A DNA stretch of 64,000 bases. It comes from Pseudomonas deceptionensis (GTDB lineage Bacteria > Pseudomonadota > Gammaproteobacteria > Pseudomonadales > Pseudomonadaceae). Under the pieces are notes generated by a model. That model saw only the letters and a list, made by a program, of their open reading frames with translations. It was not told the DNA's origin and did no database searches. Positions within the stretch are counted from its first letter, which is position 1, and every line of letters starts with the position of its first letter. Positions 25,152 to 33,661 of this stretch are shown piece by piece. The position numbers and the translations under genes are program-made. The stretch is taken from assembly GCF_900106095.1 (NCBI RefSeq), contig NZ_FNUD01000002.1, positions 4,299,501 to 4,363,500 on the forward strand, read 5' to 3'.

Positions 25152-27281
25152 TCAGATTTCGAACTCCGATTGCAGTGCTGCACGCACGCAATACAGCACA
25201 CCTTCGGGCACCCGGCCCTTGAACTGTTCGGCAATGCTGGCCACGCTCGGCAGCTCACCTTCGCCATCCAGGAACGCATCCTGCACTTCTTCCATCAGGT
25301 CTTCAGGCAAGTCCAGCGCCTGCTCCAGCGACAGCTCCTGACGACCGATGGCTTCGGCCAGCATTGTGTAAACATTCTTTTCCGAGCACTGCAATTGCCC
25401 GCTGATCTGCAACGGGGTCATGCCGGCCCGGGCCAGGCTGATCAATTCGTGGCGGATATCGGCCACCACTTTTGGCGTTTCGGCCTGCCCGCCCAGAACC
25501 TCGAGGAATGCCTCGCCGTAACGTTCCAGTTTGCGCGCGCCCACGCCACTGACCGTGGCCATCTCGGACAACGAGGTGGGCTGGCTGCGCAGCATTTCGA
25601 GCAAGGTCGAATCGGGGAAGATGACGTAAGGCGGCACGCCGTGCTCTTCAGCCAATTTGCGGCGCAAGGCACGCAGGGCTTCCCACTGCTCGCGCTCTTC
25701 GCCGCGCACCAATTGGCTGGCCGGGCTGGCAGAGCTGCTTTTGACCGTGGTTTGCGGCTTGAGCTCGCGACGCAGCTCCAGCGTCACTTCGCCACGCAGC
25801 AACGGCCGGCAGCTGTCGCTCAGACGCAAACCGCCATAGCCTTCGATATCAATATCGGCCAGGCCACGGGCCACCAGCTGACGGAAAAGCGTGCGCCATT
25901 CACCTTCGGCGCGGTCTTTGCCAATGCCAAAGACCGACAGATGCTGATGACCCACGCTGCGGATTTTTTCGTTCTCTCGACCCAGCAGCACGTCAATCAA
26001 GTGACCTGTGCCATAGCGCTGACCCGTGCGGTGAATCGTCGACAGTGCCTGACGCGCAGGCTCGGTGGCGTCCCAGGTTTGCACGCCATCCACGCAGTTG
26101 TCGCAATGCCCGCAGGGTTGCGGCATTTCTTCATCGAAGTACGCGAGTAAGGTCTGACGGCGGCAGCGGGGCTCTTCGCACAAGGACAGCATGGCGTCGA
26201 GCTTGTGATGCTCCAGGCGTTTGTGTCGCTCATCGCCTTCGGAGTTTTGCAGCATTTGTTTGAGCATCACCACGTCTTGCAGGCCGTAGGCCATCCAGGC
26301 GTCGGCGGGCAAGCCATCGCGCCCGGCCCGGCCGGTTTCCTGGTAATACGCCTCAAGGGACTTGGGCAAATCCAGGTGCGCCACAAAGCGCACGTTGGAT
26401 TTATCGATACCCATGCCGAACGCAATGGTCGCCACCATGATCAGCCCTTCCTCATTGAGGAAGCGCTTCTGGTTGGCGGCGCGGGTGTCGCTCGGCAAAC
26501 CGGCGTGATACGGCAAGGCCGGGAAACCCTGCTCACAGAGAAACTTCGCCACCTCGTCGACCTTTTTACGCGACAGGCAGTACACGATGCCCGCGTCGCT
26601 GCGCCGTTCCGAGAGGAATGCCAGCAACTGCTTGCGTGGCTGCTCTTTGGGCACGATGCGGTAAAAAATATTGGGCCGGTCGAAGCTCGACAAAAAACGT
26701 TCGGCATTTTGCAAATGCAGACGGGTGACGATTTCTTCGCGGGTGCGCTTGTCTGCCGTGGCGGTCAGGGCAATACGCGGCACATTGGGGAACACCTCGG
26801 CCAACTGGCCCAGCTGCAGGTATTCCGGGCGAAAATCGTGACCCCACTGCGATACGCAGTGGGCTTCGTCGATGGCAAACAGGGCGATATCCAGGCTTTG
26901 CAAGAACGCCATCATGCGCGGCTGCACCAGACGCTCGGGCGCCAGGTAGAGCATTTTGACTTCGCCGCGCTTGATCCGGTTTGCCAGGTCACGCTGTTGC
27001 TCGGCGTTGAGCGTCGAGTTCAAGGCCGCAGCGGCCACCCCGAGCTCCTCAAGGGTTGCGACCTGATCGTCCATCAAGGCGATCAGCGGCGACACCACCA
27101 CGGCCAGACCGTCACGCAGCAGTGCCGGGACCTGGAAGCACAAGGATTTGCCGCCGCCGGTAGGCATCAGCACCAAGGCGTCGCCGCCCAGGGCCACGCG
27201 CTCAATAATGTCACCCTGGCGGCCACGGAAACTGTCGTAGCCGAAGATGTCTTTGAGTACGCGTTGAGCCTGTTCGAGCAT
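25152..27281 (-). CDS. recQ: ATP-dependent DNA helicase RecQ
   Basis: 709 residues. Walker A TGGGKS (41-46), DEAH box 138-141 within [20 protein letters not shown] (the RecQ aromatic-rich loop), SF2 helicase motifs IV-VI ([18 protein letters not shown]), a zinc cluster in the RQC domain ([15 protein letters not shown] ... CGHCDNC), a winged helix, and a C-terminal HRDC domain (about 530-605). A further 100-residue helical tail follows. Unwinds DNA 3'-5' in recombination and repair with RecJ/RecFOR. ATG 27281 has GGAG upstream. Start region divergent from yecA. Confidence 0.96.
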   Translation of the reverse strand: MLEQAQRVLKDIFGYDSFRGRQGDIIERVALGGDALVLMPTGGGKSLCFQVPALLRDGLAVVVSPLIALMDDQVATLEELGVAAAALNSTLNAEQQRDLANRIKRGEVKMLYLAPERLVQPRMMAFLQSLDIALFAIDEAHCVSQWGHDFRPEYLQLGQLAEVFPNVPRIALTATADKRTREEIVTRLHLQNAERFLSSFDRPNIFYRIVPKEQPRKQLLAFLSERRSDAGIVYCLSRKKVDEVAKFLCEQGFPALPYHAGLPSDTRAANQKRFLNEEGLIMVATIAFGMGIDKSNVRFVAHLDLPKSLEAYYQETGRAGRDGLPADAWMAYGLQDVVMLKQMLQNSEGDERHKRLEHHKLDAMLSLCEEPRCRRQTLLAYFDEEMPQPCGHCDNCVDGVQTWDATEPARQALSTIHRTGQRYGTGHLIDVLLGRENEKIRSVGHQHLSVFGIGKDRAEGEWRTLFRQLVARGLADIDIEGYGGLRLSDSCRPLLRGEVTLELRRELKPQTTVKSSSASPASQLVRGEEREQWEALRALRRKLAEEHGVPPYVIFPDSTLLEMLRSQPTSLSEMATVSGVGARKLERYGEAFLEVLGGQAETPKVVADIRHELISLARAGMTPLQISGQLQCSEKNVYTMLAEAIGRQELSLEQALDLPEDLMEEVQDAFLDGEGELPSVASIAEQFKGRVPEGVLYCVRAALQSEFEI

Positions 27282-27551
27282 AGAAACTCCAGAAATCGCC
27301 GAAACACCCCTGCGCCAGCGCGATCCGCCGAGGCCACAAGCCTTTTAAAGGCTCGGGCACAGGGCACCGGTGCGCTACATTTACCGCAGGGCATCACAAA
27401 ACGCGGCAGTATACCCGAGCACTCCCCCGCTGCGGGTTGTGTAATTGCAACACTGATAACCGGGAACTGATGGCAAATGTGCCCTGCGACTGGCTTGGGA
27501 GCTCAAGAAAGCCTAGAATTCACTATCGTTTATTTACTAGGTAGCACATTA

Positions 27552-28139
27552 ATGTCCTTCGCTGAGCAACTAACCCGCCTGCAAGTCTTCCTCGACGCCG
27601 ACGAGCTGCATGACGAGGCGCTGGACTACGTGGCCACCCACGGCTATCTGACTGCCCTGTCCATCTGCTCTGAAGATGTGCCTGAGCGCGAGTGGATCGA
27701 CGCCATCTTCTCCGAAGCCCCGCATTATCAAGACGACGCCCAGCGCGCCGAGATCGAAGGCACGCTGATCCAGCTCAAGGCTCACATCGCTCGCCAGCTG
27801 GCGTCCGACGAAGAGTTCGAGCTGCCTTGTGACCTGGATCTGGGCGACGAGCCGGATGATTCCGATTTGCGCGGCTGGTGTGTCGGCTTCATGGAAGGCG
27901 TATTCATGCGCGAAGCCGCCTGGTTCGAAACCGCCGAAGAAGAAGTCAGCGAAATGCTGCTGCCGATCATGGTGGGTTCGGGCCTGTTCGATGACCAGCC
28001 TGAGTTTGAAGACATCGCCAAGGATGCCAACCTGATGGACGACATGATCGTTCAGATCCCTGAAGCGCTGACCGCCCTGTACCTGCTGTGCCAGGCACCC
28101 GACGAGAAGCCAGCGATCCTCAAGCCACGTCACCACTGA
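27552..28139 (+). CDS. UPF0149 (YecA/YgfB) family protein
   Basis: 195 residues, all-helical and strongly acidic. LRGWCVGFMEGVFMREAAW is the conserved family block (about 114-132); ELPCDLDLGDEPDDSD is an acidic linker. No SEC-C zinc motif at the C-terminus, so it is the short form. Function not established; a YgfB relative in P. aeruginosa modulates beta-lactam resistance gene expression. Start ATG 27552. Seven bases before the next gene. Confidence 0.85.
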   Translation: MSFAEQLTRLQVFLDADELHDEALDYVATHGYLTALSICSEDVPEREWIDAIFSEAPHYQDDAQRAEIEGTLIQLKAHIARQLASDEEFELPCDLDLGDEPDDSDLRGWCVGFMEGVFMREAAWFETAEEEVSEMLLPIMVGSGLFDDQPEFEDIAKDANLMDDMIVQIPEALTALYLLCQAPDEKPAILKPRHH

Positions 28140-28146
28140 TCACTCA

Positions 28147-28545
28147 GTGGCTCAGCCCTCGCCCGGCAACCGTCCGCGGTTGCTGCGCTACGCTCTGTTT
28201 GCCATCGGCTGGCTGAGCGTAGCGTTGGGGGTTATCGGTATTTTCCTGCCTGTCCTGCCTACAACGCCCTTTCTGCTATTGGCCGCCGCGTGTTTTGCGC
28301 GCAGTTCGCCACGCTTTTATCAATGGCTGGTCGAGCACCCGCGGCTCGGGCCATGGATCCGCGACTACCTGGATGGCAACGGCATTCCACTCAAGGGCAA
28401 GGTATACGCCATTGGCCTGATGTGGCTGAGTATCGGGTTGTCCTGCTACCTGGTGCCCCTCCCTTGGGCACGGGGCTTTATGTTGACCAGCGCGGTGCTG
28501 GTGAGCATTTACATACTGCGCCAGAAAACCCTCGAAAAACCCTGA
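28147..28545 (+). CDS. YbaN-family (DUF454) inner membrane protein
   Basis: 132 residues, three or four membrane segments. LGVIGIFLPVLPTTPFLLLAAACFARSSPRFYQWL is the DUF454 signature, and HPRLGPWIRDYLDGNGIPLKGKVYAIGLMW follows it. Start is GTG 28147, 7 bases after the previous stop, without an obvious ribosome site, so coupled translation is likely. Function unknown. Confidence 0.85.
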   Translation: MAQPSPGNRPRLLRYALFAIGWLSVALGVIGIFLPVLPTTPFLLLAAACFARSSPRFYQWLVEHPRLGPWIRDYLDGNGIPLKGKVYAIGLMWLSIGLSCYLVPLPWARGFMLTSAVLVSIYILRQKTLEKP

Positions 28546-28559
28546 ACCCCAAACAACTG

Positions 28560-28581
28560 GTGGCCGCTGCCGAAGGCTGCA
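28560..28581. repeat. Half copy of the TGTAGCCGCTG family
   Basis: GTGGCCGCTGCCGAAGGCTG, one arm only, next to REP copy 6. Confidence 0.5.
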
Positions 28582-28595
28582 GAAAAACGGCAACT

Positions 28596-28648
28596 GTGGG
28601 AGCGAGCCTGCTCGCGAATAGGTCGTTCGCGAGCAGGCTCGCTCCCAC
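28596..28648. repeat. REP palindrome, copy 6
   Basis: GTGGGAGCGAGCCTGCTCGC and its inverted copy 8 bases apart, in the convergent gap between the DUF454 and DTW genes. Confidence 0.85.
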
Positions 28649-28675
28649 AATAGGGCTTGACCTACAACAGAGTAT

Positions 28676-29287
28676 CTACAGGTCTTGGGGCCTACCGTGA
28701 TTTTTCAGATAGGTGTCGGCGCCCATTGCTTCGATCTGCCCTTCGATCAATGCCTCGAACGGGCGCAGCAACGGCGCGAACGAAGTGGCCGGTTCAAGGA
28801 CTTCCAACGCCTGCACAATGGCCTCAAGGGTCGACAAGGCTCCCGGCCCCGGCGCCTTGCGCAACCGGTAACGTGACACTGCGCCTTCGGGCAGCGTGAT
28901 ACGTGGCAACTGCGCCAGCAACGGGTTGAGGTGCAGCAACTTGCGCGCCTTGCGCCACGTGCCGTCGGGCACCACCAACAACAGTGGCAGGTCATCCCCT
29001 AGCGGGGCATGGGCAGTGATCAACTGCGCGCCCTCCCCCGGAAACAACAAACGCGCCCGATACCCGGGCGGGTTGAGCAGCGTGGCCAGATCCTCGAACA
29101 CCTCACCCACTCGCAACTCGGCGTTGGTCAAACCCAATGCCGCCAGCCGGGCCGTATTCAGCGCGTGGTTGACCTCACTCGGGTGCTGCAACAGCAATAC
29201 CCGGGTACGGCTTTCAAGCTGTGGGATCAGTTCGCACAAGCAGTGAGTTTGCGGGCGCAAGCAGCGAGGGCATTGGGCTCGTGACAT
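28676..29287 (-). CDS. DTW-domain tRNA uridine aminocarboxypropyltransferase (TapT-like)
   Basis: 203 residues. N-terminal zinc-type cluster CPRCLRPQTHCLC, then LLLQHPSEVNHALNTARLA and the DxTW motif in VVPDGTWRKARKLLH. RYRLRKAPGPGALSTLEAI is the third family block. The family transfers the 3-amino-3-carboxypropyl group of SAM to U47 of tRNA (acp3U). Start ATG 29287 (GAGAG 10 bases before) is chosen over a TTG at 29308 that would overlap the gbuR stop. Confidence 0.85.
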   Translation of the reverse strand: MSRAQCPRCLRPQTHCLCELIPQLESRTRVLLLQHPSEVNHALNTARLAALGLTNAELRVGEVFEDLATLLNPPGYRARLLFPGEGAQLITAHAPLGDDLPLLLVVPDGTWRKARKLLHLNPLLAQLPRITLPEGAVSRYRLRKAPGPGALSTLEAIVQALEVLEPATSFAPLLRPFEALIEGQIEAMGADTYLKNHGRPQDL

Positions 29288-29304
29288 GGGAATAAAGCTC
29301 TCGT

Positions 29305-30198
29305 TCAAGGTTGATTAAGCTGTGCTTTGAGCAGGTCGCGAAAGGTTTGAATCAGCGGCTCACGACTGCGACCACGGCGCACGATCATCGAGAACGGTGC
29401 CTGATAGCCAAAGGTCGCGGGGAGCAGCACACGCAGGTCGCCCTTCTCTACCCAGGGTTCTGCGTAATGCTCGGGCAAGTAGCCAATGTAAGCGCCCGAA
29501 AGCACCAGAATCAGCTGTGCTTCCATACTGTCCACCGTCGCCGCACTGTGCTTGAAGCCGTGGCGCGCCAGCTCGGCCTGGCTCCAATAGCCGCGACCGA
29601 CCATCCTCTGCTGAGTAATCACCTGCTCGGGAATGCGTCGCTCGCTGAACAGGGGGTGCCGCGCGCTGCAGTACAACCAGTGTTGCTCCCGATACAGCGG
29701 CTGATAGACCAACCCGCTCATGCGTGTCGAAAATGCACCGATGGCCAGATCCAGGCGGTTGTCTTGCACGCCGAGTTGCAATTCATACGGGCTCATCACT
29801 GATAAATGCAGGTGCACCGCCGGGTGCTCCTGACTATAGGCACCAATGGCCTCGGCAAAGGGCAAGGCCTTGTCGCTGACCGTGGAGTCGATAACCCCCA
29901 GGTTCAAAGTGCCCCGCAGTTCACCCTTGAGCGCTGCGGCGTACTGCTCAAAACCTTCCAGCTCACCCAGCAGGCGCAGTGTTTCCTGATGAAACAGCTC
30001 GCCCTTGCTGGTAAGGCTGAATCCGCCACGCCCGCGATGGCACAGCACCAGGCCCAGATTGGCCTCGAGCTGGCTCATATAGGTGCTGATGGCCGAGGTA
30101 GAGAGGTTTAGCGCCTGCTGCGCATTGGCAAAACCCTGATGCCTGACCACGCTGGCAAATATTCGTAATAGTTTCAGATCGGGTAATGCGCTGGCCAT
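29305..30198 (-). CDS. gbuR: LysR-type regulator, GbuR-like
   Basis: 297 residues. Winged HTH at 5-65 (PDLKLLRIFASVVRHQGFAN, STSAISTYMSQLEANLG), then a LysR substrate-binding domain from about 92. Divergent from gbuA, the arrangement known for gbuR-gbuA in P. aeruginosa where GbuR activates guanidinobutyrase with 4-guanidinobutyrate as inducer. ATG 30198 chosen; TTG 30201 immediately before is also possible. Confidence 0.82.
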   Translation of the reverse strand: MASALPDLKLLRIFASVVRHQGFANAQQALNLSTSAISTYMSQLEANLGLVLCHRGRGGFSLTSKGELFHQETLRLLGELEGFEQYAAALKGELRGTLNLGVIDSTVSDKALPFAEAIGAYSQEHPAVHLHLSVMSPYELQLGVQDNRLDLAIGAFSTRMSGLVYQPLYREQHWLYCSARHPLFSERRIPEQVITQQRMVGRGYWSQAELARHGFKHSAATVDSMEAQLILVLSGAYIGYLPEHYAEPWVEKGDLRVLLPATFGYQAPFSMIVRRGRSREPLIQTFRDLLKAQLNQP

Positions 30199-30216
30199 CA
30201 ATCACTCACTTGCCAC

Positions 30217-30240
30217 TGCGGGAGCGGGCTTGCTCGCGAT
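30217..30240. repeat. Degenerate half REP
   Basis: CGGGAGCGGGCTTGCTCGCG, one arm of the REP unit with two substitutions, in the gbuR-gbuA divergent region. Confidence 0.5.
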
Positions 30241-30381
30241 ACAGGCGGGCTTGGGAATCAGAGTCTACCGCCATTAGTTTAGAAAAACCTGAACTAAGTA
30301 TTTGCCCACAGGGATTCTTCCCGCCTCGCACCTTTCGCAGAATCGAGCGCCATAACCACAACAAACGACGAGGCTTATCCC

Positions 30382-31332
30382 GTGGACAAAATTCTTCATC
30401 AACCACTGGGCGGCAACGAAATGCCGCGCTTCGCCGGCATCGCCACCATGCTGCGCCTGCCTCACCTGCAGTCGGCCAAAGGCCTGGACGCGGCCTTTAT
30501 TGGCGTGCCACTGGACATCGGCACCTCGCTGCGCCCCGGCACCCGCTTTGGCCCCCGCGAAATCCGCGCCGAATCAGTGATGATCCGCCCCTACAACATG
30601 GCCACCGGGGCAGCGCCTTTCGACTCACTGTCGGTGGCCGATATCGGCGACGTGGCGATCAACACCTTCAACCTGCTGGATGCGGTACGCATCATCGAAG
30701 AGTCTTACGACGAAATCCTCGAACACGACGTGATCCCGCTGACCCTGGGCGGTGACCACACCATCACCTTGCCGATTCTGCGGGCGATCCATAAAAAACA
30801 CGGCAAGGTCGGCCTGGTGCATATCGATGCCCACGCTGATGTGAACGACCACATGTTCGGCGAGAAAATCGCTCACGGCACCACCTTCCGCCGCGCTGTG
30901 GAAGAAGGCCTGCTGGACTGTGACCGGGTCGTGCAGATCGGCCTGCGCGCCCAGGGCTATACCGCCGAAGATTTCAACTGGAGCCGCAACCAGGGCTTTC
31001 GCGTGGTACAGGCCGAAGAGTGCTGGCACAAATCCCTGGCACCGCTGATGGCCGAAGTGCGCGAGAAAGTCGGTAATGGCCCGGTGTACCTGAGTTTTGA
31101 TATCGACGGCATCGATCCCGCATGGGCGCCCGGCACCGGCACCCCGGAAATCGGCGGCCTGACCACCATCCAGGCGATTGAAGTGATCCGCGGTTGTCAG
31201 GGCCTCGACCTGGTCGGCTGCGATCTGGTAGAGGTCTCGCCGCCCTATGACACAACCGGCAATACCTCACTGCTGGGCGCCAATCTGCTCTACGAAATGC
31301 TCTGTGTGCTACCCGGCGTCGTGCACCGATAA
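30382..31332 (+). CDS. gbuA: Guanidinobutyrase (agmatinase-family ureohydrolase)
   Basis: 316 residues. Hydrolyses 4-guanidinobutyrate to 4-aminobutyrate and urea. Binuclear Mn ligands visible: LGGDHTITLP (about 124), HIDAHADVND (about 147) and SFDIDGIDPAWAPGTGTPE (about 238). Start GTG 30382 with GAGG 9 bases before. Divergent gbuR and downstream symporter support guanidinobutyrate rather than agmatine or guanidinopropionate as substrate. The alternative name gpuA cannot be fully excluded from sequence alone. Confidence 0.88.
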   Translation: MDKILHQPLGGNEMPRFAGIATMLRLPHLQSAKGLDAAFIGVPLDIGTSLRPGTRFGPREIRAESVMIRPYNMATGAAPFDSLSVADIGDVAINTFNLLDAVRIIEESYDEILEHDVIPLTLGGDHTITLPILRAIHKKHGKVGLVHIDAHADVNDHMFGEKIAHGTTFRRAVEEGLLDCDRVVQIGLRAQGYTAEDFNWSRNQGFRVVQAEECWHKSLAPLMAEVREKVGNGPVYLSFDIDGIDPAWAPGTGTPEIGGLTTIQAIEVIRGCQGLDLVGCDLVEVSPPYDTTGNTSLLGANLLYEMLCVLPGVVHR

Positions 31333-31377
31333 GGACATCTGCGCGACCCCCTTAAAACGGTGTCGCGCCCCGTGACC

Positions 31378-31545
31378 AGGGTCTGTTGACGTTTCGTTGT
31401 GAGCCGCGTCGCTGGGTCGATAGCCCATGTGACGCAGGGCGGCGTTGCTCGCAGCTCATTTGGAACAACCAAACCACGCTGCTCGCGCCTAGCCCTGCGC
31501 CACATGGGCTATCGGCGCGGCCACAACGAAACGTCAACAGACCCT
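31378..31545. mobile_element. 168-bp MITE-like element with 24-bp perfect terminal inverted repeats
   Basis: Ends are AGGGTCTGTTGACGTTTCGT plus TGTG on one side and the exact reverse complement on the other. A second inverted pair inside (31419-31440 and 31491-31512, GATAGCCCATGTG-A/G-CGCAGGGC, 21 of 22) makes the whole element fold on itself. No transposase. No clear target-site duplication. Size and structure suggest a non-autonomous relative of an insertion sequence; the parent family is not identified here. Confidence 0.65.
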
Positions 31546-31584
31546 AGCTGCATCCATAAAAAAAATAATCGGAGATTCGCCATC

Positions 31585-32964
31585 ATGGCTTTAGATCTAC
31601 TGGTCGTCCTTATTTACGCAGCGGCAATGCTCGTGCTGGGTTACTACGGCATGCGCAAGGCAAAAACCCACGAAGACTATCTGGTTGCCGGGCGCAACCT
31701 GGGCCCCACTCTGTACATGGGCACCATGGCGGCAACCGTGCTGGGCGGCGCTTCAACCGTCGGCACGGTGCGTCTTGGGTATGTACACGGGATTTCCGGC
31801 TTTTGGCTGTGTGCCGCGCTGGGTTGCGGGATCATCGCGCTGAACCTGTTCCTGGCCAAGCCGCTGCTCAAGCTGAAAATCTTCACCGTCACCCAGGTGC
31901 TGGAGAAGCGTTACAACCCGATGGCACGCCAGGCCAGCGCGGTGATCATGCTGGCCTACGCACTGATGATTGGCGTGACCTCTATCCTGGCCATCGGCAC
32001 GGTGCTGGAAGTGCTGTTCGACCTGCCATTCTGGATCTCGGTGCTGCTCGGCGGCGGCGTAGTCGTGGTGTATTCGACCATCGGCGGCATGTGGTCGCTG
32101 ACCCTGACCGATATCGTGCAATTTGCGATCAAGACCATCGGCCTGATGTTCGTGCTGCTACCTATCTGCCTGTACCGCGTCGGTGGCTGGGACGAACTGG
32201 TGAGCAAGCTGCCTGCGTCGAGCTTCAGCTTCACCAGCATCGGCTGGGACACGATCATCACTTACTTCTTGATCTACTTCTTCGGCATCCTGATCGGCCA
32301 GGACATCTGGCAACGGGTATTCACCGCAAAAACCGCCAAAGTAGCCAAGTACGCGGGCACGTTCGCCGGTCTCTACTGCATCCTCTACGGCCTGACCTGC
32401 GCCCTGATCGGCATGGCGGCGCATGTGCTGCTGCCGGACCTGGACAACGTCAACAACGCATTCGCCGCGATCGTTAAAGTTTCGCTGCCGGACGGCATTC
32501 GCGGGCTGGTGATTGCCGCGGCCCTGGCGGCCATGATGTCGACCGCCAGCGCAGGCTTGCTGGCAGCCTCCACGGTGCTGACTGAAGACCTGCTGCCCAG
32601 GTTGCGCGGCGGCAAGCAGTCGAGCCTCAACATCAACCGCCTGTTCACCTTGCTGACGGGGTTTGCCGTGCTGGGGATCGCACTGGTGGTCAACGATGTG
32701 ATCAGCGCCCTCACCCTGGCCTATAACCTGCTGGTCGGCGGCATGCTGGTGCCATTGATCGGGGCGATTTTCTGGAAGCGCGCCACCACCGCAGGCGCCA
32801 TTACCAGCATGGCGCTGGGGTTTATCACGGCACTGGGGTTCATGTTCAAGGACGGTCTGGAAGCCAACACGCCGATTTACTTCAGCCTGGCAGTGGCATT
32901 GATCAGCTTTGTCGTAGTCAGCCTGCTGGATCGGCGGCCAACACCGGTGGCCAGCATCGCCTGA
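31585..32964 (+). CDS. Sodium:solute symporter (SSF family)
   Basis: 459 residues, about 13 membrane segments. GYYGMRKAKTHEDYLVAGRNLGPTL is the SSF N-terminal signature, GASTVGTVRLGYVHGISGFW corresponds to segment 2, and AAALAAMMSTASAGLLAAST to the Na2-site helix (segment 8-9). It follows gbuA in the same direction, so import of 4-guanidinobutyrate or a related compound is likely. Start ATG 31585 with GGAG upstream; the frame remains open back into the MITE-like element (to 31399), which would add about 62 unrelated residues. Confidence 0.88.
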   Translation: MALDLLVVLIYAAAMLVLGYYGMRKAKTHEDYLVAGRNLGPTLYMGTMAATVLGGASTVGTVRLGYVHGISGFWLCAALGCGIIALNLFLAKPLLKLKIFTVTQVLEKRYNPMARQASAVIMLAYALMIGVTSILAIGTVLEVLFDLPFWISVLLGGGVVVVYSTIGGMWSLTLTDIVQFAIKTIGLMFVLLPICLYRVGGWDELVSKLPASSFSFTSIGWDTIITYFLIYFFGILIGQDIWQRVFTAKTAKVAKYAGTFAGLYCILYGLTCALIGMAAHVLLPDLDNVNNAFAAIVKVSLPDGIRGLVIAAALAAMMSTASAGLLAASTVLTEDLLPRLRGGKQSSLNINRLFTLLTGFAVLGIALVVNDVISALTLAYNLLVGGMLVPLIGAIFWKRATTAGAITSMALGFITALGFMFKDGLEANTPIYFSLAVALISFVVVSLLDRRPTPVASIA

Positions 32965-32980
32965 CAAACGCTTGCTTCTC

Positions 32981-33014
32981 CGGGTGCGGCGTCACATGCC
33001 GTACCCGATTTTTT
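32981..33014 (+). terminator. Intrinsic terminator of the symporter gene
   Basis: GGGTGCGGC-GTCACAT-GCCGTACCC followed by GATTTTTTAG, 17 bases after the stop codon. Confidence 0.85.
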
Positions 33015-33408
33015 AGAAATGCCCCGCTGTCTCTACCGATTCATACAGACCAGAACACCAATACCCCGCCACTACAGCGCTTTATCGCTGCCAGCCAAAC
33101 AGACCTTCAAACTACTCTTCAAAAGCGGTGACATGGGATGTCTCGGTATATTGGGGCCGACACTGAGCTCCACTCGATCAGCCAGTGCATCCTCTACAGG
33201 TATGGATGATGTGAAGTGCGAAGCTCGAATTACGGAGAAAACAGACACCGCTCCGCTCGATTACAGCGTGCGCTACACCATGGGCTAACAGGCCCGGAAG
33301 GGAGGGGGGCAGTTCACACTGCCCTTTCTTTCACGCAACAGCAGCTTCTACCGGCCAGAAGCAGAAGAAACAGGACAGCCACCTGCGCACGGCGCAAGCA
33401 TGCATGCC
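33015..33408. other. 394-bp stretch, possible gene remnant
   Basis: Base composition looks less coding than its surroundings. One plus-strand frame (33019-33288, up to 89 residues) ends VKCEARITEKTDTAPLDYSV-RYTMG and is followed after 18 bases by the hairpin GGGCAGT-TCAC-ACTGCCC with a TTTCTTTC tail (33307-33332), which looks like a terminator. The 5' half has no ribosome site, signal peptide or recognisable family, so this may be the tail of a decayed gene. Minus strand: the untranslated part of the transcript from 33581 would run through here. Confidence 0.3.
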
Positions 33409-33581
33409 TTAACGTCGACGTTGCGGACGACGACGCGGATCCTGGACAGGAATAGGCACGGGTTGCAGTGGCGGCTCGATCAGGCCAAGTGCAACACCAA
33501 CGTCATGGAGCCAGGTTTGCAGTTTGTCTTTCATATTTCCCCCTTGGGGTCACTCTGGCGACGGGAATTCTGTAGTCGCTT
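33309..33581 (-). ncRNA. Possible SicX-like sRNA / Anr-controlled small transcript
   Basis: Predicted start of transcription at 33581. After the 41-codon frame the RNA can form TGCGC-CG-TGCGCA, GCTTCT-GGCCGGT-AGAAGC and, near 33324-33307, GGGCAGT-GTGA-ACTGCCC. In P. aeruginosa SicX is the 3' part of the PA1414 transcript. The end here is a guess because the last hairpin has no U-tail on this strand. Confidence 0.3.
33409..33534 (-). CDS. Small protein, 41 residues, PA1414/SicX-locus-like
   Basis: ATG 33534 preceded by AAGGGGGAAAT, a strong ribosome site. The peptide begins MKDKLQTWLHDVGVALGLIE, then a Pro-rich stretch (PPLQPVPIPV) and a very basic end (RRRPQRRR). I recall PA1414 of P. aeruginosa as a short protein with this beginning, encoded on the highly Anr-induced transcript that also yields the sRNA SicX. 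The neighbourhood agrees: in P. aeruginosa PA1414 also lies next to a LysR gene and a few genes from gbuA (PA1421). Upstream is an Anr-type site at the right distance from a -10 box. Confidence 0.7.
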   Translation of the reverse strand: MKDKLQTWLHDVGVALGLIEPPLQPVPIPVQDPRRRPQRRR

Positions 33582-33588
33582 CACACAG

Positions 33589-33629
33589 ATAATAGTCCTA
33601 AGTCCTACGCAATGCTTGCCTAAGGTCAA
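33589..33629 (-). promoter_or_regulatory. Anr/FNR-type promoter
   Basis: Minus strand TTGAC-CTTA-GGCAA (33629-33616) fits TTGAT-N4-ATCAA in both spacing and first half-site. The -10 hexamer TATTAT is at 33594-33589. Placing +1 at 33581 puts the box centre at exactly -41.5, the class II activator position. Confidence 0.6.
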
Positions 33630-33661
33630 TGAACTTTAGGCTAATCTCGTACAAATATGAC

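Noticed and set aside
31399..31584. N-terminal extension of the symporter through the MITE-like element
   Set aside because: The added residues come from the element, show no signal or membrane features, and the ATG at 31585 matches the family start.
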